Part shown: in pieces, positions 35,162 to 43,829 of the stretch
How positions within the stretch are numbered: the first letter of the stretch is position 1
Layout: each line of letters starts with the position of its first letter
NCBI GenBank assembly: GCA_028284905.1
Contig: JANQQU010000022.1
Span: forward strand, 186,001-250,000
Length of the DNA stretch: 64,000 nucleotides
From: Calditrichia bacterium
GTDB lineage: Bacteria > Calditrichota > Calditrichia > RBG-13-44-9 > J075
Reading direction: 5' to 3'
Notes under the pieces: model-generated
What the model saw: the letters and a program-made list of their open reading frames with translations, nothing else
Databases searched by the model: none
Told to the model about the DNA's origin: nothing
Position numbers and translations under genes: made by a program

Positions 35162-35608
35162 TCAGGTTGATTTTTTCGGATTATATTCCAGGAGGAGAAC
35201 AAGGACGATACTTGCCAGCAATAGTGCAATATTGGAAAAAATATCGCCAATACCGATTTTTTCCGGGCCATCAACAGCAAAACAGCCGCAGCTGATTTTT
35301 AACCCTCTGAAATATGCCTGGCCGACAGCGACCAGAAAAATTAGCATAAGGGAGAGGTTGAGCCTGGCGGAAGATTTTAACCAAATACCAGCAAGTAGGA
35401 AAAGGCCCAATATAAGTTCCAGATAAGGGAGCCAGATAGCCACCCAGCGGGAGAGGCGCACACCTATTATCTGATAATTGAAAATAGTTTGGGCAAAGTC
35501 GATCGGATTCAAAATCTTGTCAATAGACGCATAAATCAGCGTGCCGGCAAAGAAGAGGCGTAAGCCGAGGATGATCCAGTCTTTTACTGTTGCGGGCATT
35601 TTTATCAT
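35162..35608 (-). CDS. MauE/DoxX-family membrane protein with CGC motif
   Basis: A 148-residue integral membrane protein with four predicted helices (about 9-27, 56-76, 83-100, 120-140). It matches the MauE/DoxX redox-associated group: LRLFFAGTLIYASIDKILNP at the first helix and a Cys-Gly-Cys motif, ISCGCF (Cys107/Cys109), before the last helix. Family members are tied to disulfide formation or quinone-linked electron transfer in the envelope. ATG 35608 follows the rhodanese TAA stop directly, with GGAG 6 bases upstream, so the genes are coupled. Last gene of the DUF1573-rhodanese-MauE operon. Confidence 0.82.
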   Translation of the reverse strand: MIKMPATVKDWIILGLRLFFAGTLIYASIDKILNPIDFAQTIFNYQIIGVRLSRWVAIWLPYLELILGLFLLAGIWLKSSARLNLSLMLIFLVAVGQAYFRGLKISCGCFAVDGPEKIGIGDIFSNIALLLASIVLVLLLEYNPKKST

Positions 35609-36067
35609 TTACAACTCCGTAGGAAATCCATTGCCGAGCCAGGCAGAAAGGCCACCCTCCAGAATTGCAACATTCTGAAATCCATATCCGATCATTTCAG
35701 CAGCAATCATCTCAGCTTCTTTGCATTCAGGATCAAAGCAATAAAGTATGTATTTCTTTTCCGGAGCTAAGTTTCTGAGGGAGTCCGGAGATTGAAAGTA
35801 GTCAAAAAGCGGCAATGAAATGGCACCGGCGATATGGTCAGCTTCAAACTCTTCCGCCGGACGAATGTCGATGAAGTATGCCTCTTCCTGCATTAAAGCG
35901 AGAAATGCGTCTTCAGGATTAATAGCAGTAACTGTGGCGGGTGTATTCGCACTTAAGGGAAGTAATAATTCCCAGCGAATACCCTGGGGATGCAGTTGGT
36001 TAATAAAAATGCCGCCCACAAGCGTAAGACTTAATATGAGCAGCATTTCTTTAATATGGTTCGTCAT
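35609..36067 (-). CDS. Membrane-anchored rhodanese-domain protein
   Basis: A 152-residue protein with an N-terminal membrane anchor (about 6-23) and a rhodanese domain (about 45-150) predicted to face the periplasm. Motifs are YFIDIRPAEEFEADHIAGAISLPL and the active-site loop YCFDPECKEA with Cys110 in the catalytic place and a second Cys115; the loop lacks the usual CxxGxR. GYGFQNVAILEGGLSAW is typical of the C-terminal part. It probably transfers sulfane sulfur or handles thiols in the envelope. It lies between DUF1573 and MauE genes, 13 bases and 0 bases apart. Confidence 0.85.
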   Translation of the reverse strand: MTNHIKEMLLILSLTLVGGIFINQLHPQGIRWELLLPLSANTPATVTAINPEDAFLALMQEEAYFIDIRPAEEFEADHIAGAISLPLFDYFQSPDSLRNLAPEKKYILYCFDPECKEAEMIAAEMIGYGFQNVAILEGGLSAWLGNGFPTEL

Positions 36068-36080
36068 ATAATATTTGCGA

Positions 36081-36782
36081 TTAACGGCTGCCGCTTACCG
36101 GGGAAACGACATTTACAAATACCGGAATCTTTTTCTCTTTCTCTTTTGAATGATTGGCTGAGATCAAAATTTGGGCATTATGCCGGCCAGGCTCGCTGGG
36201 AACTAGCTCCAGGCGAATCAAATGGGACTTACCCGCTGGAATTTCTACTGATTCCGGAACGACTTTCACTAAGGGGCTTTTGGTGTGTATGCTGACGATC
36301 TCAATCGCCTGGTCAGATTCATTCTCAATTTCAAAAAATTCAGTCAGCGTGGTATCTGCATTTTGCTCTACATTTTGAAAGTTGATAAACCGTGGAGAGA
36401 TGGAAATGTCCGTGACGACATTTGCTCTGATAAAAAAGGTCTGCTTGGGAGGCGTATTATCCTTAAAGTGAATGGTGATCGATTTTTGGATGACGCCGTT
36501 AAATTTTTCGGTATCAATCGTATAGGGAATCGATCCACTTTCTCCACTGGCATATACCAGTTGATCCGGTTCGATAGTAGTACAGCCACAACTCGGCTTG
36601 ATCTTTTCGATTTCTACAGACTGGCCACTATTATTTACGAAATCCAAAGTGCCTTCAATGATACCGCCTTTGGAGATTTTACCAACTTCAATAATTTTCG
36701 GATTTTTAAATTCAACTTCTTGTCCGAAAGCGCTAAGGCTTAATATCATCAAAATTGTGATTAAACTGGTCAATGTTTTCAT
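36081..36782 (-). CDS. Exported DUF1573-family protein
   Basis: A 233-residue secreted protein with a signal peptide (about 3-20, ending SAFGQ) and two Ig-like beta-sandwich segments. The first is a DUF1573 domain with the diagnostic IKPSCGCTTIEP motif (Cys65/Cys67); the second (about 125-225) is a similar fold without cysteines. DUF1573 proteins are common in FCB bacteria and have no settled function. First gene of a three-gene minus-strand operon with the rhodanese and MauE/DoxX genes. All three products carry paired cysteines, which suggests redox or sulfur handling (inference). Confidence 0.85.
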   Translation of the reverse strand: MKTLTSLITILMILSLSAFGQEVEFKNPKIIEVGKISKGGIIEGTLDFVNNSGQSVEIEKIKPSCGCTTIEPDQLVYASGESGSIPYTIDTEKFNGVIQKSITIHFKDNTPPKQTFFIRANVVTDISISPRFINFQNVEQNADTTLTEFFEIENESDQAIEIVSIHTKSPLVKVVPESVEIPAGKSHLIRLELVPSEPGRHNAQILISANHSKEKEKKIPVFVNVVSPVSGSR

Positions 36783-36794
36783 AAATTCCTCACA

Positions 36795-37763
36795 TTATTT
36801 TTTCAGTTTCTCGATGACATTCTTCATATCCCTGGGCAATGGTGCTGTAAATGTCATTGCTTCTTGACGGGCCGGATGAACAAAAGTTAATCTGTAAGCG
36901 TGAAGCGCCTGCCTGTCAATGGATTTTAACAAATATAATGCAAAATTTTTTTCAGATAAAGCAGAAAGACGTTTAATTTGCGACTTTCGTCCGCTATAAT
37001 CCGGATCTCCAAAAACCGGATGGTGAATGTAATTCATGTGTACGCGGATTTGGTGCGTACGTCCCGTTTTTAGAGAAATGTCTAGCAACGTTGTAAATTC
37101 AAAATTATCAGCAACTTCGTAATGGGTGATCGCATGTTTCCCATCCGGTGCGACAGTAAATTTTTTCCGGTCGGATTTGCTTCGGTTGATGAAAGTTTCG
37201 ATAACACCATTACGCTCTTTTGGAATTCCCCAGACCAATGTTTTATAATCACGGCTGGCAGATTTGTCTGCAAACTGCTGTTGCAGGTGAATATGGGTGC
37301 GATCATTTTTGGCAACAACCAGCAAGCCGGATGTGTTTTTATCTAACCGATGAACGATGCCCGGCCTTAATCTTCCTCCGACGCCAGACAGATCCTTGCA
37401 GTGATACATCAACGCATTTACCAAAGTTCCGGACTGAACGCCGGCACCGGGGTGAACTACCATACCCGCCGACTTATTCACCACCAAAAGATCGGAATCC
37501 TGATAGATGATCTCTAAAGGAATATCTTCCGGCTGAATATTGGTTTCCTGGGGGAGAGGCAGTTCAATTTCAACAACGTCATTCAGGTTCAGCCGGTAAG
37601 CGGATTTGACGATTTTACCATTGATGCGCACAAAGCCATCGCGGACTAGCTTTTGATAAAAGGATCGGGAATAATCTTCCAATTGACTGGCCAAAAAACG
37701 GTCCAGGCGTTGATTTGCGGAAGATTCATCAATCGTTAATTTGTATTTCTTCCCCGGCTGCAT
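36795..37763 (-). CDS. rluD: RluD-family 23S rRNA pseudouridine synthase
   Basis: A 322-residue pseudouridine synthase of the RluA/RluD class. An N-terminal S4 RNA-binding domain (about 15-75, QRLDRFLASQLEDYSRSFYQKLVRDGFVRINGK) precedes the catalytic domain, with HRLDKNTSGLLVVAKN containing the catalytic Asp. Later motifs include KTGRTHQIRVHMNYIHHPVFGD. RluD modifies helix 69 of 23S rRNA; RluC and RluA are close relatives, so target specificity is less sure. Met 37763 gives the family start and overlaps the lspA end by 35 bases. DUF1573 follows after 12 bases. Confidence 0.9.
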   Translation of the reverse strand: MQPGKKYKLTIDESSANQRLDRFLASQLEDYSRSFYQKLVRDGFVRINGKIVKSAYRLNLNDVVEIELPLPQETNIQPEDIPLEIIYQDSDLLVVNKSAGMVVHPGAGVQSGTLVNALMYHCKDLSGVGGRLRPGIVHRLDKNTSGLLVVAKNDRTHIHLQQQFADKSASRDYKTLVWGIPKERNGVIETFINRSKSDRKKFTVAPDGKHAITHYEVADNFEFTTLLDISLKTGRTHQIRVHMNYIHHPVFGDPDYSGRKSQIKRLSALSEKNFALYLLKSIDRQALHAYRLTFVHPARQEAMTFTAPLPRDMKNVIEKLKK

Positions 37764-38310
37764 TTTCCAATATCGGTTGTGAAGAGAGATCAAAAATTGT
37801 TATGATTAAAATGAGCAACATTCCAATAGTAATGGCAATATCTGCAATGTTAAATACCGGCCAGCGCGTCATTAAATATGCGGGATATTCCCAAAAGAAA
37901 AACTGCCCGCCACTGATCTGGATATCCATAAAATCGACATCCAAAAAGTCGACGACACTGCCTCGCCAAAAACGGTCGATCAGATTGCCGATAGCACCAC
38001 CCAGAATAACAGCAAAAGATAGCCGCAACAACGGATGTTGCCGCAGTCTGAATAAATAGTAAAAAATAATAAGTACTGCGAATATCGAAAGGGTATGAAA
38101 AAGGACTTTGTTATCCAACTCAATCCCAAAGGCCATGCCAGGATTTTCGACATAGGTCAGGCGGAAAAAATCCCCAATCAAGCTGACAGACCCAACTGGC
38201 TGCAAATAGTACATTGCCGCCAGTTTTGTTGCCTGATCTGCTGCGAGAATAAGCGCTATAACCCAGATTATATCTTTATATTTTCGCAGCGAGGCACCAA
38301 TATATTGCAT
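37729..38310 (-). CDS. lspA: LspA, prolipoprotein signal peptidase
   Basis: An aspartic membrane protease of 193 residues that removes lipoprotein signal peptides. Four membrane helices are apparent. The family motifs are present: ADQATKLAA (helix 1), YVENPGMAFGI, GGAIGNLIDR..GSVVDFLD with the first catalytic Asp, and WPVFNIADIAI with the second. The ATG shares one base with the stop codon of the DksA gene (TAATG), so translation is coupled. Upstream are two DksA-like genes and ileS. Confidence 0.95.
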   Translation of the reverse strand: MQYIGASLRKYKDIIWVIALILAADQATKLAAMYYLQPVGSVSLIGDFFRLTYVENPGMAFGIELDNKVLFHTLSIFAVLIIFYYLFRLRQHPLLRLSFAVILGGAIGNLIDRFWRGSVVDFLDVDFMDIQISGGQFFFWEYPAYLMTRWPVFNIADIAITIGMLLILIITIFDLSSQPILENAAGEEIQIND

Positions 38311-38690
38311 TAACGGCCGTATCTTTTTGATTCACTAATTTTACATGGTACGCAAGTACGTGCGGTAGGAACAATCTCCAAACGTTTTGCATCAATCTCT
38401 TCGTCACAAACACGGCACACGCCGAATTCCCCAAGTTCGATTCGCTGTAACGCCTGATGAATTTGTTTATGATATTTTTCTTCGCGGGATAAAAATAGAA
38501 AGGATTTCTCCCGTTCCATGGCGTCCGTGCCCTGATCTGCCATGTGATAGGCATACCCCGAATGATTCCCATAACTGTCACTGTAATTTGATTCCATTGT
38601 CACTTCGCGTAAGCGCTCAATTCTTTCGAGCACTTCTTCGCGTTTATCCAACAGCAAACTCTTGAAATAAGCCAGTTTCTCCTTATCCAT
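38310..38690 (-). CDS. DksA/TraR-family protein with intact C4 zinc finger
   Basis: A 126-residue DksA-like regulator that probably binds the RNA polymerase secondary channel. A coiled-coil N-terminal half (about 3-85: KEKLAYFKSLLLDKREEVLERIERLRE) contains YAYHMADQGTDAMEREKS. This includes the DxxDxA-like acidic tip region, here DQGTDAME. The C-terminal zinc finger is CRVCDEEI and RTCVPC, with all four Cys. Met 38690 has AAAGG 7 bases upstream; the ORF extends to 38747 without one. It lies between the Cys-poor paralogue and lspA. Confidence 0.88.
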   Translation of the reverse strand: MDKEKLAYFKSLLLDKREEVLERIERLREVTMESNYSDSYGNHSGYAYHMADQGTDAMEREKSFLFLSREEKYHKQIHQALQRIELGEFGVCRVCDEEIDAKRLEIVPTARTCVPCKISESKRYGR

Positions 38691-38757
38691 AATGAGGCCT
38701 TTCTCGTTTATATAACGGGTTAGTCGATGATCTTCCTGATCTATCACCGGAAATATA

Positions 38758-39192
38758 TCAAAAATTGCGTTTCTTCTGCTGCATTTTGGCTTCTACCGTT
38801 GTTTCGGTATGGGGGACTGCCTCCAACCTTTCTTTTGGAATTGGTTTACCAGAGATTTTACAAATACCGTAGGTTTTGTGTTCAACTCTTTTTAGGGCAC
38901 GATCCAGGTACCCAATGAATTTTTTCTGGCGTGAAATCATCAGATATAACATCTCGCGCTCCATGGCATCCGTGCCGGAATCGGCCATATGATATGTGTA
39001 GCCTGCTGCCTGTTCCTGGGCATCCTCCAGGCGACTACTCATCTGCTCGATCTCTTCCATTGCTTCGCTACGCTTCTTAAGAATCAATTGCCGGAAATAT
39101 TCCAGTTCTTCGTCCGTAAGGTAAGTTGACTTCGGAGTGTCTTGATCATTTCCGCTGTTCTTGGTAGATACCGAATTCTTTGAATCTGCCAT
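38758..39192 (-). CDS. DksA/TraR-family protein with degenerate zinc finger
   Basis: A 144-residue paralogue of the next gene. The coiled-coil and tip are similar (YTYHMADSGTDAMEREML). The finger region reads YGICKISGKPIPKERLEAVPHTET, so only one Cys is left of four. Cys-poor DksA forms of this kind are known (for example DksA2 of Pseudomonas) and are common in Bacteroidota, so this is not a decayed gene. A 25-residue polar N-terminal extension (Ser/Asn/Thr) precedes the domain. It lies 110 bases downstream of ileS. Confidence 0.87.
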   Translation of the reverse strand: MADSKNSVSTKNSGNDQDTPKSTYLTDEELEYFRQLILKKRSEAMEEIEQMSSRLEDAQEQAAGYTYHMADSGTDAMEREMLYLMISRQKKFIGYLDRALKRVEHKTYGICKISGKPIPKERLEAVPHTETTVEAKMQQKKRNF

Positions 39193-39302
39193 GTTTTTGT
39201 CCTTGAGCTGGTTAATTTACCAAAATACAAAATGGTGGATATCTCCGCCAATTTAGTAAGTTTTTAGTTAAATGTAAATAGACAAACTTAGTTTCCGAAA
39301 AA

Positions 39303-42300
39303 TTATACTAATGTTTTCTTAATAAAAACTTCGAAATTTTCCGATCCGATTTTAACACTTTGCATAACGCTGTCACCAGGTAAACTGTTGTCTAGTTGTA
39401 ATGCCAGCGTTTCACTCTTGATGTATTCTGCCATGTGCTGAAGCGCCTGATCAATCGATTCCGGGGCCTGATAATAAATTTCAATGCGATCCAGCACTTC
39501 CAGTTTATTCTCTTTACGCAGGTTTTGAATTCTGTTAATAAATTCTCTGGCGATACCTTCCCGGGCGAGATCATCACTGATCTCGGTGTTTAGTGCAACA
39601 ACCAGGTTACCATCCCGCGCAACTGCGAATTCACCTTTCGGCGCATCAACAATTTCGACCTCTTCAAACTGGACGGTTTCCGGTTGCCCATCTAAAGTAA
39701 CCGCTAATTTGCCCTCCGCAGCCAGGGTGTCAATTGCAGACTCATCCAGTTCACGGATAACTTCGGCAATTTGTTTCATCGCTTTTCCGAAGCGGGGTCC
39801 CAATAACTTAAAGTTTGGCTTGGCGCTGCGTACCACCAGGTCCGATGCATTTTTTTCGCTGCGTAATGATTTAACATTGATCTCTTCCCGAATGATATCA
39901 CCCATATCCATAACTCCATCCAAAACAGATGTTTCCGGGGAAGAAATTACCAATTCCTGCAATGGTTGACGAACACCGATCTTAGTCTCATTTCGAAGAG
40001 AACGGGAGATTCGAACCACCTTCTGAGCTGCGGACATACGCTGCTCCAGATCCGCATCCTGATAAGCACGTTTGTTGTCATCAACGACCGGATAATCACT
40101 TAAATGAACGCTTTCCGGCATGTCTTCGGTGCGCAGCTTGCGATAAAGTTCATCGGCGACAAATGGAATAAACGGTGCGGACAACTTGCATAATGTCAGC
40201 AATACCTCGTAAAGCGTATGGTATGCTGCCGCTTTGTCTGCACTGTCGCTTTCCTTCCAGAAACGGCGACGGTTCCGCCGGACGTACCAGTTGGAAACAT
40301 CCGAAAGGAGGAATTCGGCAATCGGGCGAACGGATTGGGTGATGTCGTAATTATCCATGCGTTTGTTAACATGATCCACCAGCGTGTAGAGACGGGAAAT
40401 TACCCATCGATCGATTTCCGGGCGATCCTCGATAGCTACCGGCGTGGAATTCGGGTCGAATTTGTCAATATTCGCATACATTGCAAAGAACGAATATGTA
40501 TTCAAAAATGTATCAAAGAACTTTCTGTAAACTTCTTCAATGCCTTTTTTGTCGAAACGCTTGGGCAGCCAGGGATTGTTGGATGCCATCAAATACCAGC
40601 GTAAGGGATCTACACCGTATTTGTCGATGACGTCAAAGGGATGAACCATATTGTTCTTCCGTTTACTCATCTTTTGCCCGGTTTCATCAAGAATCAGGTC
40701 ATTAACGATGATATTCTTGAAAGCCGGTTTGTCAAAAAGCACTGTGGCGATATTGTGTAATGTATAAAACCAGCCACGGGTCTGATCGACACCTTCACAG
40801 ATGTAGTCTGCCGGGAAACTGTTCTCGAACAGTTCCTTGTTTTCAAAAGGATAATGATACTGTGCAAATGGCATCGCTCCGGAATCGAACCAAACGTCGA
40901 TGATCTCCGGTGTGCGGCGGAATACTTTGCCATCTTTTTCGAAGATGATCCGATCGACATACGGGCGATGTAAGTCCAGTTCTTCTTCCGGGATTTCGCT
41001 GGCTGGTTTACGAACACCATCATGCTCATAGATGCCTTCCCGTAATTCCGCAATCGAGCCAACTGCAAACATATCTTCGCCATCTTCACTGACCCAAATC
41101 GGTAATGGTGTTCCCCAATATCTATCGCGGGAAAGCGACCATTCCTTAACGTCTTCCAGCCAGTTGCCAAAGCGGCCACTACCGATTTCCGGCGGTTGCC
41201 AATTGATTGTCTTGTTCAGCTCAACCATTCGCTCTTTGTAGGCCGGCGAATTAATAAACCAGGATTCCCGGGCATAATAGATAACCGGGTTGTCTGTACG
41301 CCAGCAATGGGGATAACTATGCACATAGTCTTTCGTAGTGCGATAATTCTTTCCCATTTCTTTCAGAGCGATAACAACGTCGACATCTACCCCTTCTTCG
41401 GTGTGCCCGTCGGCATATGTAAAGGTCTTTACCGGCCGTCCGCTAAAGGGACCCATGCCATCCTTAAATTTGCCGCCCGGGGTCACCGGCTGCAGAACCG
41501 GCAGATTGTATTGTTTCCCCATATCATAGTCATCCTGACCAAAAGCTGGGGCCATGTGTACTACACCGGAGCCATCTTCGGTAGATACAAATTCTCCCGG
41601 CATAATTGTAAATGCATTGGGGTATTTGTCGCGATCTACAGCTAAATAGTCAAAAATTTGTTCGTAACGAGAGCCGATGATCTCAGCGCCCTTAAACTTT
41701 TCCAGAACCTCGTAAGTGCCATCCAGGGTAGACAGACGGGATTCTGCCAGAACCAGTCGGAATGTTTCCTCGCCAGTATCTTTGCCCTGCTTAACCGGAC
41801 GCGTATTTTCTACCAGCACATAGTCGATATCCGTGCCGACAGCCGCACCGACATTGGAAAGCAAGGTCCAGGGCGTAGTTGTCCAGATGAGGATTTCCGC
41901 GCCTTCAATGCTCTTTTTCGGAGTTTCGAGAACTTTCACCTTGATATAACAATTCGGATCTTTAACCTCTTTATACGCCTGGGAAAGTTCGTGAGAACTC
42001 AAGGGAGTCTCAATCGTCGGAGACTGTGGCACAATTTTGTAATCTTTATAGACCAGTCCTTTGTCAAAGATTGTTTTTATTGCCCACCAGACTGACTCGA
42101 TATATTCGTTTTTATAGGTGACATATGCATCGTCCAAATCCAACCAGTAGCCCATCCGGTCTGTTAAAGTACGCCAACCATCAGCCATTTCGATATGATG
42201 GTTGACCAGTTCCTTGCAGGCCGCATTGAATTTATCGATGCCAATCTTTTCAATTTCGTTTTTCTGGGTCAGCCCCATCTTCTGTTCAACGGCAATTTCC

Positions 42301-42581
42301 ACCGGCAAACCATGCGTATCCCAGCCCGCTTTCCGCGGTACTTGATAACCGGACATTGTTTTGTAGCGAAGAATAATATCCTTTAATGTGCGGCTAAGAA
42401 CGTGGTGGATGCCCGGTTTACCATTGGCGGTCGGCGGACCTTCGTAGAAAATATATGCCGGACTATCTTTGCGAATGTCGATGCTTTTTTCAAAGATGTT
42501 ATTCTTTTTCCAAAAGTCCAGAACGGACTCTTCCAGTTTGTTAACAACAGGTTTTTCGTCGAATTCCTTAAATTTGAACAT
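39303..42581 (-). CDS. ileS: IleS, isoleucyl-tRNA synthetase
   Basis: A 1092-residue class I synthetase. GPPTANGKPGIHHVLSRTLKD contains the HIGH-type motif HHVL, and QKMSKRKNNMVHPFDV is the KMSKS loop near residue 670. The CP1 editing domain lies at about 200-400 (TTTPWTLLSNV, MAPAFGQDDYD). The long C-terminal part covers anticodon binding and a C-terminal extension. The KMSKR-x-NN and PTANGKPG-HHV pattern and the length suggest the eukaryal-like IleRS2 branch, common in Bacteroidota. ATG 42581 gives MFKFKEFDEKPVVNKLEESVL, a family-like start. No T-box is seen upstream. Confidence 0.96.
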   Translation of the reverse strand: MFKFKEFDEKPVVNKLEESVLDFWKKNNIFEKSIDIRKDSPAYIFYEGPPTANGKPGIHHVLSRTLKDIILRYKTMSGYQVPRKAGWDTHGLPVEIAVEQKMGLTQKNEIEKIGIDKFNAACKELVNHHIEMADGWRTLTDRMGYWLDLDDAYVTYKNEYIESVWWAIKTIFDKGLVYKDYKIVPQSPTIETPLSSHELSQAYKEVKDPNCYIKVKVLETPKKSIEGAEILIWTTTPWTLLSNVGAAVGTDIDYVLVENTRPVKQGKDTGEETFRLVLAESRLSTLDGTYEVLEKFKGAEIIGSRYEQIFDYLAVDRDKYPNAFTIMPGEFVSTEDGSGVVHMAPAFGQDDYDMGKQYNLPVLQPVTPGGKFKDGMGPFSGRPVKTFTYADGHTEEGVDVDVVIALKEMGKNYRTTKDYVHSYPHCWRTDNPVIYYARESWFINSPAYKERMVELNKTINWQPPEIGSGRFGNWLEDVKEWSLSRDRYWGTPLPIWVSEDGEDMFAVGSIAELREGIYEHDGVRKPASEIPEEELDLHRPYVDRIIFEKDGKVFRRTPEIIDVWFDSGAMPFAQYHYPFENKELFENSFPADYICEGVDQTRGWFYTLHNIATVLFDKPAFKNIIVNDLILDETGQKMSKRKNNMVHPFDVIDKYGVDPLRWYLMASNNPWLPKRFDKKGIEEVYRKFFDTFLNTYSFFAMYANIDKFDPNSTPVAIEDRPEIDRWVISRLYTLVDHVNKRMDNYDITQSVRPIAEFLLSDVSNWYVRRNRRRFWKESDSADKAAAYHTLYEVLLTLCKLSAPFIPFVADELYRKLRTEDMPESVHLSDYPVVDDNKRAYQDADLEQRMSAAQKVVRISRSLRNETKIGVRQPLQELVISSPETSVLDGVMDMGDIIREEINVKSLRSEKNASDLVVRSAKPNFKLLGPRFGKAMKQIAEVIRELDESAIDTLAAEGKLAVTLDGQPETVQFEEVEIVDAPKGEFAVARDGNLVVALNTEISDDLAREGIAREFINRIQNLRKENKLEVLDRIEIYYQAPESIDQALQHMAEYIKSETLALQLDNSLPGDSVMQSVKIGSENFEVFIKKTLV

Positions 42582-42908
42582 GGTGATTTGCCTTTATTCT
42601 CGAATTAACCGGATATACTCCGTGAAAGTCAGTTATCCCGATATAAGTTGAACAGTAAACAGGGCAACGATTAAATAATCGAAGCCTTTAATGTAATAAT
42701 AGATTTACGATGATGGGAGAGGAAATGTATTTTTTTCTGCAGATTTTGAATACGAAGCGCCGGATAAAGATCACCCTTTTCCCCGGAAGAGGTAGTTGAA
42801 TGCAAAAAGTAGTGATGGTGATTTTTCATAAGTCCGACTTTTTCAAATAGACCCGAAACATTTCAAACTTTAAAAGCTCCAGGTCTTAAGAAGTTTATTA
42901 ATAAACGC
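42582..42908. other. Intergenic stretch upstream of ileS
   Basis: A 327-base gap between purine nucleoside phosphorylase and ileS, both on the minus strand. A weak promoter-like TTGCCC-16-TATATC can be read on the minus strand about 60-90 bases before ileS. No T-box features, ORF, hairpin with T-run or known RNA is visible. Confidence 0.4.
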
Positions 42909-43730
42909 TTATGCTTTTTCGATTAACCGTTTCATTAATTTGGTTAATGCCGGTTGAGCCGCATTGGCAGCTGCGATGATTTCTTGTACATCTACCGGTG
43001 CCAATGCATCCGGGAAACATTCATCGGTGATGACCGAGATACCAAATACTTCCATATCCATATGGCGGGCAGCAATGTTTTCCGGTACTGTAGACATGCC
43101 AACAACATCCGCACCGATAATTCGCAGAAAACGATATTCCGCACGGGTTTCCAGGTTCGGTCCGGGGACTGCCACATAGACACCCTTTTGAACCTTAATT
43201 TTCTCTTCCCGGGCAATTTCTTCTGCCAGTGCAATCAGTCGCTGCGAATATGGTTCGGACATATCCGGGAAACGCGGGCCGAGTGTGTCGTCATTTACCC
43301 CGATCAGTGGATTGTCTCCCAGCAGATTAATATGATCGTCCATAATCATCAAATCGCCACGACGATATATCGGATTCATCCCACCACAAGCATTGGAAAT
43401 TACCAGTTTTTCTACGCCAAGAAATTTCATTACCCGAATTGGAAAGGTAATCTCCTGCATGGTATAACCTTCGTAGTAATGAAAGCGTCCCTGCATGGCA
43501 ACCACCGATCGTCCGGCTATTTTGCCAAAAATAAGTTTCCCGGCATGAAACTCAACTGTGGAAAGGGCAAAGTTGGGAATTTCATCATAGGAGAGTACTG
43601 TTTCCTGATCGATTTCATTCACCAGTTCACCTAAGCCTGTGCCTAATACAATGCCAATTTCCGGCTTGGCTTGCGTCTTTGTGCGAATAAACTTTATCGT
43701 CTCATCAACTTTTTGTCTGATATCCTGCAT
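42909..43730 (-). CDS. Purine nucleoside phosphorylase (trimeric type)
   Basis: A 273-residue enzyme of the PNP/MTAP family that splits purine nucleosides with phosphate. Motifs are IGIVLGTGLGELV (phosphate loop), QGRFHYYEGY, VISNACGGMNP and GMSTVPENIAARHMDMEVFGISVITD, with the purine-site Glu and Asn/Asp positions expected for the trimeric PNP group. Length agrees with about 270. Of two adjacent ATGs, 43730 has better spacing from GAGGAA. Upstream on the same strand, about 100 bases away, is a lipoprotein gene. The symbol punA/deoD is left open because the two differ by quaternary type. Confidence 0.92.
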   Translation of the reverse strand: MQDIRQKVDETIKFIRTKTQAKPEIGIVLGTGLGELVNEIDQETVLSYDEIPNFALSTVEFHAGKLIFGKIAGRSVVAMQGRFHYYEGYTMQEITFPIRVMKFLGVEKLVISNACGGMNPIYRRGDLMIMDDHINLLGDNPLIGVNDDTLGPRFPDMSEPYSQRLIALAEEIAREEKIKVQKGVYVAVPGPNLETRAEYRFLRIIGADVVGMSTVPENIAARHMDMEVFGISVITDECFPDALAPVDVQEIIAAANAAQPALTKLMKRLIEKA

Positions 43731-43829
43731 CATTTCCTCTCGTATTGCGCATACCGTGTGGCGTTGATATTCAAAGATCGTTAATATTGCAAAATGCCTG
43801 GAATATTACAAATGCTGAAGAAAAACAAA

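Noticed and set aside
38758-39192. Pseudogene call for the Cys-poor DksA-like gene
   Set aside because: The frame is intact, the coiled coil and acidic tip are kept, and Cys-poor DksA forms are known in functional proteins.
42954-43634. 226-codon plus-strand open frame
   Set aside because: Antisense to purine nucleoside phosphorylase, whose motifs are unmistakable; the antisense translation has no recognisable domain.
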